A DNA stretch of 64,000 bases from Trigonopsis variabilis (taxonomy: Eukaryota; Ascomycota; Trigonopsidomycetes; Trigonopsidales; Trigonopsidaceae). The DNA lies in assembly GCA_003707065.3 (NCBI GenBank), contig PPXM03000007.1:248001-312000 (forward strand), given 5' to 3'. This document shows, piece by piece, positions 50,571-59,461 of the stretch (the first letter of the stretch is position 1; each line of letters opens with the position of its first letter). The notes under the pieces were generated by a model. That model had not been told where the DNA came from. It was given only the letters and a program-made list of their open reading frames with translations, and searched no databases. The position numbers were made by a program, and so were the translations under genes.

Positions 50571-51435
50571 GGTTGTTAAGATGATAAGTGGCCCCCTGCC
50601 CGCTCTCTCAGTGATGTCAGGATCGACTTGGTTCGATCTACTCGGTCCGTTTATGAATGTCCTCGTGACGTTCTTGTGTAACAGCATCATCGCTAATATG
50701 AAGGTTTTAAAACTCCCAGCCTAATTATAGCACAACGGCAATGAGAGGACTCATTGCTGTCTCCCTAAATTCTTCACATCTCCACTATTATTCAGGTCTC
50801 ACTTTTGTAAATTCGATGTCTTGAAAATATTGATTACTATAGAAACACTAACATAGCCCCTAACTCAACAGCCTCTGGTCACATGACGTAGACAATATGG
50901 TCTTGGCTCGAAAGCTTCATGAGTATGAGTCTTGCAACTAGAAACAAGGCTTGTTCATATTAAGATCTCAATTGCTACAATGATCGGTCTCACATTGTAT
51001 AGGGGTCAGGCGAATTGGCCATCTTCAGGAGTTCCCCTGTATCACTTCCTTGTGGATATTATAGCTAATCTCTTTCACTAGTCTTCAATCTACCAGAACT
51101 ACGATAATTTGATGAAAGCGGCAAGCAAAGTTATACTGACTAGGTTTTTCCATACACATTTGTCCTATTGTCCTTCTGAACCCGATGAAATCGTAACGAG
51201 CTCCTATTACAAAGACGATTATTGGGGTTGTGTTTGTAAATCTCGATAGCAATGCTGAAAAGAAGAGATCACCAAGACGCATTCGTAGAAACTTTGATCG
51301 AGGTTTTTCTAGGTTTGGAGATTAGTTGACAATATCATTTCCGACACGGTTATGGACGGTGCCGTCGAATCGGCACCATGTGCTCACCCGTTTTAAAGAC
51401 TTCCCCACATACTCATCCACACTCATCTATCGACC
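50571..51435. other. Divergent intergenic region GH5/PDC
   Basis: An 865-bp region with the promoters of the glucosidase and of pyruvate decarboxylase. On the minus strand TATAATT (about 50726-50734) and TTTTAAAA (about 50703-50712) are candidate core elements for the glucosidase. Near PDC, TTTTAAAGAC at about 51392 is a weak candidate. Confidence 0.4.
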
Positions 51436-53321
51436 ATGACTACAACTGATCGCACTATTGGACAATATCTCATTGAACGAATCTGCCAACTCGGTATCGA
51501 GCATTTCTTCGGCGTTCCCGGTAAGTTTTTCTCTTGAGTAAATGCCTTAGTTTCTCGTTAGTTCGGCGCTCTTGCCTTAGGGCCGGCTGAGGAAAGTAAG
51601 CTACGGCAGCTGCTCGCAAAAGCAGGTGATTCCGCTAATTGTCAGGTGATTTTAACCTTGCCTTTCTTGATCTCGTGTACGAAGATGCGAAGGCAAAATG
51701 GGTGGGTTGCTGCAATGAACTGAATGCTGCATATGCTGCCGACGGCTATGCTCGCACTAGAGGATTACCTGGCGTGCTTGTCACAACATATGGAGTTGGT
51801 GAATTATCTGCCATTAATGGTATCAGCGGCTCTTTTGCTGAACAAGTGCCCATCATCCACATCGTGGGTGCCACACCCCGGTTCGCCCAGGATGCCCATG
51901 TAAAACTGCATCATACTCTTCCTGACCTATATGGAGAGAAGACAGACCACGGAGAATATGCTCGCATTTCAGAGCCCGTGAGTTGTGCGACTGAATGTCT
52001 CTATGACCCAAAGACTGCTGCTCAGCAAATTGATAGAGTGATCGAGGCTGTCGTCAAGACCAGCCACCCTGGCTACATTCACATTCCTATTGATATGGCA
52101 AAAATTCCCTTGCCTAATGCTTTGGAAGCAATTGAGCGTCCGTTGACTCTAAGCCCTACCAATGATCCCAAGATAGAAAAGGAAATTGTAGAGCAGACTT
52201 TGTCGGCTCTATATGCTTCTAAGAAGCCAGTTATTATTGCAGATGTTATTACTAGACGTCACCATGCTGTCCCCTCTGTCCGAACACTGGCCGAATTCAT
52301 CCAGATTCCTGCGTTCAACACGCCTCTTGGCAGAGGAATCATTGATGAGGACACCGACTATTACAAGGGTATCTACAACGGACGAGTCGGTCTCCGTCAC
52401 ACCTACGAGACTGTAGAAGCGAGTGATTTAGTTTTGAACTTTGGGCCTCTTCTAAGTGATTCCAATACCGGCGGCTTTACTAGACAAATTGCGGATGAAA
52501 ACGTGATCATGTTCGCACCCAACTACGTTTCAATTAAAGGAAAGCGCTACGATAACGTCTATTTCACCCCGATTGTTGAGCAATTGGTGGTTAGCATTGA
52601 TCAAACCAAGGTGCCCCACTGGGATCTCGCTTCGATTAAAGAGGTCCCTCCTCCAAGGGATGATTCCAATTCCGACTCCATCACGCAAAAGTATCTCTAT
52701 GAATGCATCGAGAAGTTTGTCCAGCCTAACGACGTTATTCTTGCTGAAGTCGGCACTGTTCAGTTTGGTATTTCGTCTTCCAAGTTCAAGAAAAATACTC
52801 AGTACATTACACAGCTATATTATTCTTCGATTGGATACACGTTACCGGCTACTTTGGGAGCAGGAATCGCCATGCGCGAGATGGATAAGCTTGGCGCGCC
52901 TCAGGGAAGACTGATCCTCTTTGAAGGCGATGGCTCTGCTCAGATGACTATTCAGGAGCTAGGTACGATGACTAGACATGACCTCAAACCTATTATTTTT
53001 ATTCTCAATAATGATGGGTATTCTATAGAACGCGCGATTGCTTTGGATAAAGCGAAGATGGGATACAATGACATCTGCCCCAACTGGCAATGGCGAAAGC
53101 TTTTCCAAGCCTTCGGAGCCGCTGAAAACTCGACCCGCGAGGTTCTAGTGAAAACAAAGGCAGACTTTGAGGAGCTTGTGAAAAGTGGCAGCAAGGGCGA
53201 TAAAGCGACTCTCGTGGAGGTAATTATGGGAGCTTTCGACTATCCCTGGCAATTGACTGAACAAGTCGATATCATCTTAGCAAAGAATAAGAAAGCTGCT
53301 GCTCAGTATGCCAACATGTGA
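51436..53321 (+). CDS. PDC1: Pyruvate decarboxylase, 2 exons
   Basis: PDC converts pyruvate to acetaldehyde and CO2 in fermentation, using thiamine diphosphate. Exons are 51436-51520 and 51646-53321 with a 125-nt intron, giving 586 residues (yeast Pdc1 563). Exon 1 has TIGQYLIERICQLGIEHFFG. The join rebuilds FGVPGDFNLAFLDLVYED. The catalytic Glu is in CCNELNAAYAADGYARTRG, and His residues follow in KLHHTLPDLYGE. The TPP-binding motif is FEGDGSAQMTIQELG...LNNDGYSIERA. It is cytosolic and probably tetrameric. A PDC gene implies the organism can ferment or overflow carbon. The phenylpyruvate/indolepyruvate relatives (Aro10 type) are less likely given these motifs. The intron is unusually long for this window. 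Confidence 0.93.
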
Positions 53322-53366
53322 GTTTTAGCAAGGGAATAATCTCGGTAGATGAGAGGAAAAGCAATA

Positions 53367-54049
53367 TTATTTGATGTTGATTCTTTTAGGCGCCCTGTAG
53401 GCTTTATTACGCTGTAGTCGGACGACCAGCCATTCCACCGCTGCTTGAATGCCAGTTCCCTTCAAGGCACTGATGGGAAGAACCCGCGAGTCAAGAGCAG
53501 ACAAGTGTTCGGCAATTTTGTTGAAAATTTCTTTGATATTCTCGACTTCTAAACTATCTGGGAGATCTTGTTTATTTGCCAGCATCAGAACAGGGATTCC
53601 GGCCACGTCTTCGTGAGAGACCGCTCCCAACAGCGCTTCTTTGCAGTCCTCGAGGCGAGCCTTATCGGTCGAGTCCACAACAAAAACTATAGCATGCGAA
53701 TCGTGATAGTATGATTGCCATAGAGTACGTAGTGCTTTTTGTCCTCCAACGTCCCAAAACTTGAGGACCACATTATCAACAACTACTCGGCCGACTGGGA
53801 CGTCAGAAGCGTTTTTCGACAAAATAGGACTTACCATTCTGCCCAATGGTCGGCACGGATGACTGTGACAGCTCCTTTGGGGCTCCAGTCGAGTAGATAG
53901 CTTTGATCTGTTCGAGGAGCGTCTGACAGATTAGAAAGGGAAAAGAGCTCACTTACCGTTTTCCCACTGTTATCGAGCCCCAAAATTAATATTGAATATT
54001 CATCTTTGAGCGTGAATTCTCTATAAATGCTTCGCGCAAGATGAAACAT
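53367..54049 (-). CDS. ARL3: Arf-like GTPase Arl3/ARFRP1, 3 exons
   Basis: This small GTPase acts at the trans-Golgi, upstream of Arl1 and golgins. Exons are 54049-53957, 53922-53835 and 53794-53367, with introns of 34 and 40 nt, giving 202 residues. The start MFHLARSIYREF matches the Arl3 type: there is no Gly2 for myristoylation, and Met-Phe is the N-acetylation signal that in yeast allows Sys1-dependent Golgi binding. P-loop GLDNSGKT is followed by TLLEQIKAIY. Switch 1 has SVPTIGQNVG (built by intron 2), switch 2 FWDVGGQKALRTLWQSYY, and the base motifs are NKQD and SALKGTG. The gene shares a 131-bp divergent promoter with RCM1. Confidence 0.93.
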
Positions 54050-54180
54050 TGACCTAATCAGAAGGGCTGTAAGAGGTCAGTTCTGATTCACAGCCCAGTA
54101 TCAAGGCGGATGGGTGACGTTGTAACGCCTAAGGTATACGTGAGGACGACCTTCTGGGAGGATAAAAAAGTCTCTATAGA
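54050..54180. promoter_or_regulatory. 131-bp bidirectional promoter ARL3/RCM1
   Basis: The two ATGs are only 131 bp apart in divergent orientation, so both promoters must share this space or overlap. No TATA consensus is evident. Confidence 0.6.
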
Positions 54181-55518
54181 ATGAACTTATACTTGGACTC
54201 GGCCCAGTTTTTGGTTCCTGATGCCAATAATAAATCATTAAAGTCGAGAGTATTTACCAAGTTTCAAGATAAGAAAATAAAGTCTGATCCCAAGAGGGTG
54301 CTTGCTCTTGTTTCGTCGGCTTTGGGTCTTAAATCTGTCCTTGACGAAGTTGCCAAAGCAAGTGGATTATTCCAGGCAGAGAAGAAGGTCCCAAAACCAA
54401 TCGGAATCTTATTGGTGCATGATCTACTAGTTAAAGGCTCTATTGCTGCTGGTAAAGGGCCATTGAAGGATGCCATTCTACGACACAAGAGTCGGTTAAA
54501 GGCCGAGTTGGCCCGGATCAAAGTGAAATCAGGAGTATCCGATATTCGTGAACTATCTTTAGTTCAGATCAGCCACCAATCAGGGCCTCCTCTACGATGG
54601 TTTAGGGTCAACCGCATTGTTCGATGGTCTTTCTCGCCAACAGAGGACATGATCGCGTCTACATTGAATCTGGAACTAACAGGAGAAATAGAGAATGCTA
54701 TTAAATCCAAAAAATACATTTTTGCAGACCAAATCATACCTGATCTCTATGCTGTAAACCCGGCGTTTTCTTTGACAGACAATCAGCTGTATAAATCGGG
54801 TCACCTGATCATCCAGGACCGTGCTTCGTGTATTCCTGCTATACTGCTAGATCCGCAGCCTGGAGAGCAGGTCATTGACGCATGTGCTGCTCCAGGGAAC
54901 AAGACTACATTATTGGCTGGTTTGATGAAAAACAAAGGCAAGGTGTTTGCATTTGAACGGAATAAAGAACGATGCACAATATTGAAGAAAATGACCCACA
55001 CGGCCAAAGCTTCCTGCGTCACAATCAAGCACCAAGACTTCACTTTGGCTGACCCCAAGGGTTATGAGGGTGTCACGAGGATTCTGGTCGATCCCTCGTG
55101 TTCTGGATCAGGAATTTTCCGAACCGAGTTTGGCGATAATGAGGAGCATAATAAAGCAGATCGTCTTGTGCGACTCAGTGAGTTCCAACGAGTCATTGTA
55201 CGACATGCCATGATGTTTCCTGAAGTCACCAAAGTCGTCTATTCGACCTGTTCAATTCACCATGAAGAAAATGAAGATGTGGTGAGGCGACTGCTCGAAG
55301 ATCCCGATGTTATTGATAAGGGATGGAAGGTCTGCTCAAGGCAAGACGCTTTAAAAGAGTGGCCACGGAGAGGAGAAAAAGAGCCATTTGAAGGTCTGGA
55401 AGATGCAGAAGAAATCGCTCAGGGTTGCATTCGAGCAGAGCCAGTGACTGACGGAGGAATAGGATTTTTCGCAGTGGCATTTGAGCGATATGAGGAGTGG
55501 CATGGTTTTGACGACTAG
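54181..55518 (+). CDS. RCM1: 25S rRNA (cytosine-5) methyltransferase Rcm1/NSUN5
   Basis: Rcm1 makes one 5-methylcytosine in the large-subunit rRNA (C2278 in yeast), in the nucleolus. The 445-residue product starts at the ATG at 54181 and has one exon. The N-terminal part has MNLYLDSAQFL and the PKPIGILLVHDLLV-KGSI block typical of NSUN5. The NOL1/NOP2/Sun domain begins about residue 190. SAM binding is in DACAAPGNKTTLLAGL. The two conserved cysteines are in ILVDPSCSGSG and VVYSTCSIHHEEN. An acidic short tail ends WHGFDD. The order and spacing match the family, and the S-G-S-G after the motif-IV Cys replaces the more common P-C-S as in other NSUN5 proteins. Confidence 0.93.
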   Translation: MNLYLDSAQFLVPDANNKSLKSRVFTKFQDKKIKSDPKRVLALVSSALGLKSVLDEVAKASGLFQAEKKVPKPIGILLVHDLLVKGSIAAGKGPLKDAILRHKSRLKAELARIKVKSGVSDIRELSLVQISHQSGPPLRWFRVNRIVRWSFSPTEDMIASTLNLELTGEIENAIKSKKYIFADQIIPDLYAVNPAFSLTDNQLYKSGHLIIQDRASCIPAILLDPQPGEQVIDACAAPGNKTTLLAGLMKNKGKVFAFERNKERCTILKKMTHTAKASCVTIKHQDFTLADPKGYEGVTRILVDPSCSGSGIFRTEFGDNEEHNKADRLVRLSEFQRVIVRHAMMFPEVTKVVYSTCSIHHEENEDVVRRLLEDPDVIDKGWKVCSRQDALKEWPRRGEKEPFEGLEDAEEIAQGCIRAEPVTDGGIGFFAVAFERYEEWHGFDD

Positions 55519-55541
55519 TTTTTTTTTAAAAAAAGCATGAT

Positions 55542-55976
55542 TCATCCCGGCTTTGGCTGGACCCGGAACTGTACCCTAAAAATTTTGTTGAAATAGACTC
55601 TTTTGCGACAAACTCCACAGGGGCCTGAATATGGCGTCGAGTTAGCACCGTGGATTAAGACCTGGAATAGACAATCATCACAATACATATGGCCACAAGG
55701 AGTGACGGAGGTGATCGTGGGGCTATCTAAGCAGATCGGACAAACAAAGTCCGCAAGGCGAGACTGCAGATGCTGAGTTTCTATCGCGCCTGCAGGTTCT
55801 GAGCCTTCTTCTCCCTCATCATCGCTCCCAGAAGGAGCTGAATCGTCAATGTTCTCCACGTCACCGGAATCGTCATCAGAATCGTCAATCAAAAAGGGTT
55901 CCTTCTCATGGCTGACAATGCCTTGCTTTCCATCCGGTGAAGATGCCTCTTTGGTTAGATCTATCACTCGGGACAT
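55542..55976 (-). CDS. SLX8: RING E3 with SUMO-interacting motifs (Slx8/RNF4-like STUbL)
   Basis: The 144-residue product looks like a small SUMO-targeted ubiquitin ligase. The ATG at 55976 begins MSRVIDLTKEAS, whose VIDLT is a classic SUMO-interacting core. A second candidate is PFLIDDSDDDSGD, with acidic residues after it. An acidic/Ser region follows to about residue 70. The C3HC4 RING is at about 80-135: FVCPICLDSPTI, then PCGHMYCDDCLF and CGVCRKRV. The protein ends with VQFRVQPKPG. Slx8 in fission yeast is 269 residues, so this one is short, but RNF4-like proteins can be about 190. It ends 23 bp from the convergent RCM1 stop. The symbol is inferred from domain order, not from a search. 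Confidence 0.75.
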   Translation of the reverse strand: MSRVIDLTKEASSPDGKQGIVSHEKEPFLIDDSDDDSGDVENIDDSAPSGSDDEGEEGSEPAGAIETQHLQSRLADFVCPICLDSPTITSVTPCGHMYCDDCLFQVLIHGANSTPYSGPCGVCRKRVYFNKIFRVQFRVQPKPG

Positions 55977-56506
55977 AAAAATGTGAAACAAGAGAAGGTG
56001 AAAGAATGTTTGTGTCGATGCAAGATATCTAAGATTTCGTAGCGGGTAATGCTATTCTGTAACGACACGTCACATTATCGTTTACTTTGCGAGCGCCCTC
56101 AGCCTCTGTCACGCTCGGCAACCAGCGCCCTTACTAATAGAGTGTTGCTAGAACTACTGATTAGTAAGGCTCCTATACCTACTCGGTTCATGAGACAGTA
56201 TTTCTAGATGGAAAGCGGTGCTTTGTCTAGACTTACAGCCGTACTCAATGGCTGATAACAATAAAAGCATGATAAGCATGCAGTATTTACATTGTAAGTC
56301 GAGAGACTGTTCTCGATAGGCTAAACATATTAAAGGCGAGAAAGCACGATGATCTTTGAGAGATAAGCCTTCAAGTGCAGTCCTCGTTCCATTAGCCTTA
56401 TTTGTAATATGCGAAAAGTTTGATTTATCATCGGGTATCTATATCCGTATATATAGACTCTGAAAAGCGATTTATTAGCCTTGCCAAGAGATACTCGAGT
56501 ATCAGC
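55977..56506. other. Intergenic upstream of SLX8-like gene
   Basis: No gene is seen in these 530 bp, which must carry the SLX8-like promoter. Near 56448-56455 a TATATATA box faces the small frame that follows. Confidence 0.4.
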
Positions 56507-56707
56507 ATGAGTCAATTCAGACGAACTATTCGTGTGAACAATGGTCTAATTAAACGCTCATTCATTACCCTTTTCCGAAATTATGCATCTCCTGGAGACT
56601 GGCACTCTTTTCTTACAAACACTGATAATTTGACGGCGCGCAAATTCAATAGACTTCGTCACTTCAGAACGCCATCTCTTATTATGATTTCATTAGTGCC
56701 AACCTAA
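56507..56707 (+). CDS. Candidate 66-residue mitochondrial peptide
   Basis: I do not recognise this short frame. It starts MSQFRRTIRVNNGLIKRSFI and continues TLFRNYASPGDWHSF, ending SLIMISLVPT. The first 27 residues are Arg-rich, lack acids and look like a mitochondrial presequence, with a plausible cleavage after RNYA. TATATATA lies about 50 bp upstream of the ATG, which is a normal yeast distance. The rest is short and basic. There is no conserved domain I can name and no clear 3' intron that would extend it. It may be a real small gene, a first exon whose partner I cannot see, or chance. Confidence 0.3.
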   Translation: MSQFRRTIRVNNGLIKRSFITLFRNYASPGDWHSFLTNTDNLTARKFNRLRHFRTPSLIMISLVPT

Positions 56708-57001
56708 GTGGGAGAAAGTGCTTTTCCAGATGTAAATTGTAAAATTACGGATGATGTTTTTTGTCTGATAGCGGCAGCGTCCCCATTTGACCACGAGCGT
56801 CGACTCTAGCACAAGGCCCAGCGCAGAAAACTCACGGGAATAAGTGCGTACAACTATTACAAAATATAGATAAATTTGTCAAGCCACTGCTCTCTACAAA
56901 GTTTTCTCTAGCTGATTGCTCATGGTTACTCCGTTACAGCCGAGTTACGTTTTATTGCTTAGTCTCGCCTCACTAATTAGAATCGCTTGATAGAACATAG
57001 G

Positions 57002-58547
57002 ATGCTCCGAACTCGACGATTAATTAATCATCTTCCCGCTCGTGTTTACCGGTTCTACTCTCAGGCAGGTACTGATTAGTTATAGTATTAACTTATAAGG
57101 CCTCTAGAGATCCGTTCTATACTCAGACAACACTCAGCAATGGGATTCGAGTGGCCATTGACGAAACCCCAGGGCATTTCAGTGCTGTGGGTATATATAT
57201 AGATGCTGGGTCAAGGTACGAAAATGAGATGACTAGTGGTGTATCTCATCTTATGGATCGATTAGCTTTCAAGGTAGGCTTTCTCTATCCAAGTGCTCTT
57301 TAACCTCTGATTAGTCGACGACTACTAGAAGTGCCGAAGAATTAGTAGACCAGTTAGATTCATTGGGAGGCAACTACATGTGCGCATCGTCTCGAGAGTC
57401 GATGATGTATCAAGCGGCCGTGTTTAACGATAATATTGAGCCTATGTTTGAGTTATTATCTGATACTGTCCGCAACCCGTTGATCACCGACGTTGAAGTT
57501 GAAGAACAAAAAGAAACGGCTGACTATGAAGTCCGTCAGATCTGGCAGAAACCGGATTTGATTTTGCCTGAGGTCGTCCACATGGCAGCTTTCAAAAATA
57601 ATACCCTTGGTATGCCTTTACTTTGTCCAAAAGAGCGCATACCATTCATTAATCGGGCTTCGATTCTATTTTATCGGGATCTGTTTTATCAACCAGATCG
57701 AATTACTCTGGCGTTTGCTGGTGTTCCAACAGAGTATGCTCTTCAGATGGCTGAAAAGTATTTTGGTGATATGAAAAACACCCGCTTGGCTTCTGCGGAT
57801 GATCTTGCTGCCCTTTCTAAACCAGCTGTCTACACGGGAGGTAGTGCTTCCCTGCCTCCAGATGAGCCCATCGGAGGGCTGCCGGTCTTCAGTTATATGC
57901 ACATAGCTTTCGAAGGCTTGGGTATAAATGATCCAGATATCTATGCTCTGGCTGTTTTACAGACTCTTTTAGGCGGTGGTGGCTCTTTTTCAGCCGGAGG
58001 CCCAGGTAAAGGGATGTACTCGCGATTATACACTCACGTGCTCAACCGTTACGGCCATGTTGAGTCTTGTCAGTCCTTCAATCACTCTTATTCGGATAGT
58101 GGAGTTTTCGGTATTGCTTCTAGTTGCGTACCTGGAGCTGAGGCCATCATGCCCGAGTTATTAGCCCGACAGTTTTATCTCCTATTTGCTCCGATCCGAA
58201 ATGGTCTCTCCGACAGCGAAGTTGCGCGAGCGAAGAATCAACTGCGATCAAGCATGTTGATGAATCTGGAATCTCGAATGGTAGAATTGGAAGATCTAGG
58301 CCGCCAAGTGCAGACTCATGGGCGCAAGATATCCACAGCAGAAATGAATGAGCGGATTCAGTCATTGACCACTAAAGATCTTCAGAGAGTGGCCGCCAGA
58401 GTGTTAACTGGGAATGCCTCGGAAACGGGATCCGGTAGGCCTACTGTGGTCATTATGGGAGAGCCCTCTAGGTACCGTGATATAGAGGGATCTTTACATA
58501 AATATGGGCTTGGCAAAGCGAAGATAGAGAGCCGGAAGTGGTGGTAA
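57002..58547 (+). CDS. MAS2: Mitochondrial processing peptidase alpha subunit, 3 exons
   Basis: This is the substrate-binding half of the matrix peptidase that removes presequences. Exons chosen are 57002-57068, 57110-57273 and 57315-58547, giving 487 residues. The start MLRTRRLINHLPARVYRFYS is a presequence. The zinc-ligand motif of the beta subunit is replaced by GVSHLMDRLAFK, as expected for alpha. The glycine-rich substrate loop GGGGSFSAGGPGKGMYSRLY is intact. NHSYSDSGVFGIASS and LMNLESRMVELEDLGRQV follow the family closely. Intron 1 needs care: the first AG (57099) breaks phase with GTACTG, and the AG at 57109 keeps it. An unusual GC-type donor with the first AG is a less likely alternative. 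Confidence 0.93.
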
Positions 58548-58621
58548 AAGATACGTGTATATATTGTATATAGCTCCGAAGAGAGTATGAGACATCACTA
58601 TATTGAGAACTTTACAAGCGT

Positions 58622-59461
58622 TTAGTTCCACGTGTTGATGATGTTAATGAATTCAGGCTTAAGGGATGCTCCTCCAACCAAGAAACCATCGACATCAGGC
58701 TTATCCTTAAACGAAGAAGAGTTCTTGCCGTTGACAGAGCCACCGTAAAGAATACGGATCGACTCGGCAGCTTCGAGGCCCAATTTGGCATTGAGGTGAC
58801 GACGGATGGCCAAGTGGACTTCCTGGGCGTCATCAGGAGTGGCAGCCAAGCCAGTACCAATAGCCCAGACGGGTTCGTAGGCAATGACGATGTTGGACCA
58901 GTCCTTGACTTGGCTGATAACAGCGTTGAGCTGGGTTTCGCAGACATGAAGAGTCTTTCCAGCTTGTTTCTCTTCAATCAATTCTCCGATACATAGAATG
59001 ACTTTGAGACCGTTGTCCAAGGCATACTTGGTCTTGGATGCGATGAAGTCATCGCTTTCGTGAAGGATGTGTCGGCGCTCGGAATGTCCAAGGATGACCC
59101 ATTGGGCACCGACATCTTCAAGTTGAGAAACAGAGATTTCTCCAGTAAAAGCGCCATCCGGTCGATCAAACACATTCTGGGCCGAGATCTCGACGGTAGG
59201 AGCAGTGAGATGTTCCTTGGCCCAGTGCAAATAAAGAGCAGGAGGAGCAATCACAACCTCTAGATGGTTAAAAAAAGATCAATTGATGATTGAGATCAAC
59301 ATACCAACATCAGTGGGTAAAGCAGCCTCATTGAGATTATTGACGATCGATTTAACCGACTCCAACGAGCCGTTCATCTTGAAGTTTCCACCGACGAAAT
59401 GTTTGCGAGCCTAAAATTAGTTATCACCCCATTGCATTCAAACAAAATTAAGACGTACCAT
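58622..59461 (-). CDS. TPI1: Triosephosphate isomerase, 3 exons (first is ATG only)
   Basis: TPI interconverts dihydroxyacetone phosphate and glyceraldehyde 3-phosphate in glycolysis. Exons are 59461-59459 (just the ATG), 59410-59305 and 59259-58622, with introns of 48 and 45 nt, giving 248 residues, the canonical length. The join gives [19 protein letters not shown] with the catalytic Lys in NFKMN. The electrophile His is in [10 protein letters not shown] and the base Glu in [11 protein letters not shown]; the phosphate loop is YGGSVNGKN. The frame after the start codon has no other plausible ATG before ARKHF. The splice sites (GTACGT, ACTAATTTTAG) are good, so the start-codon exon is well supported. 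Confidence 0.95.
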
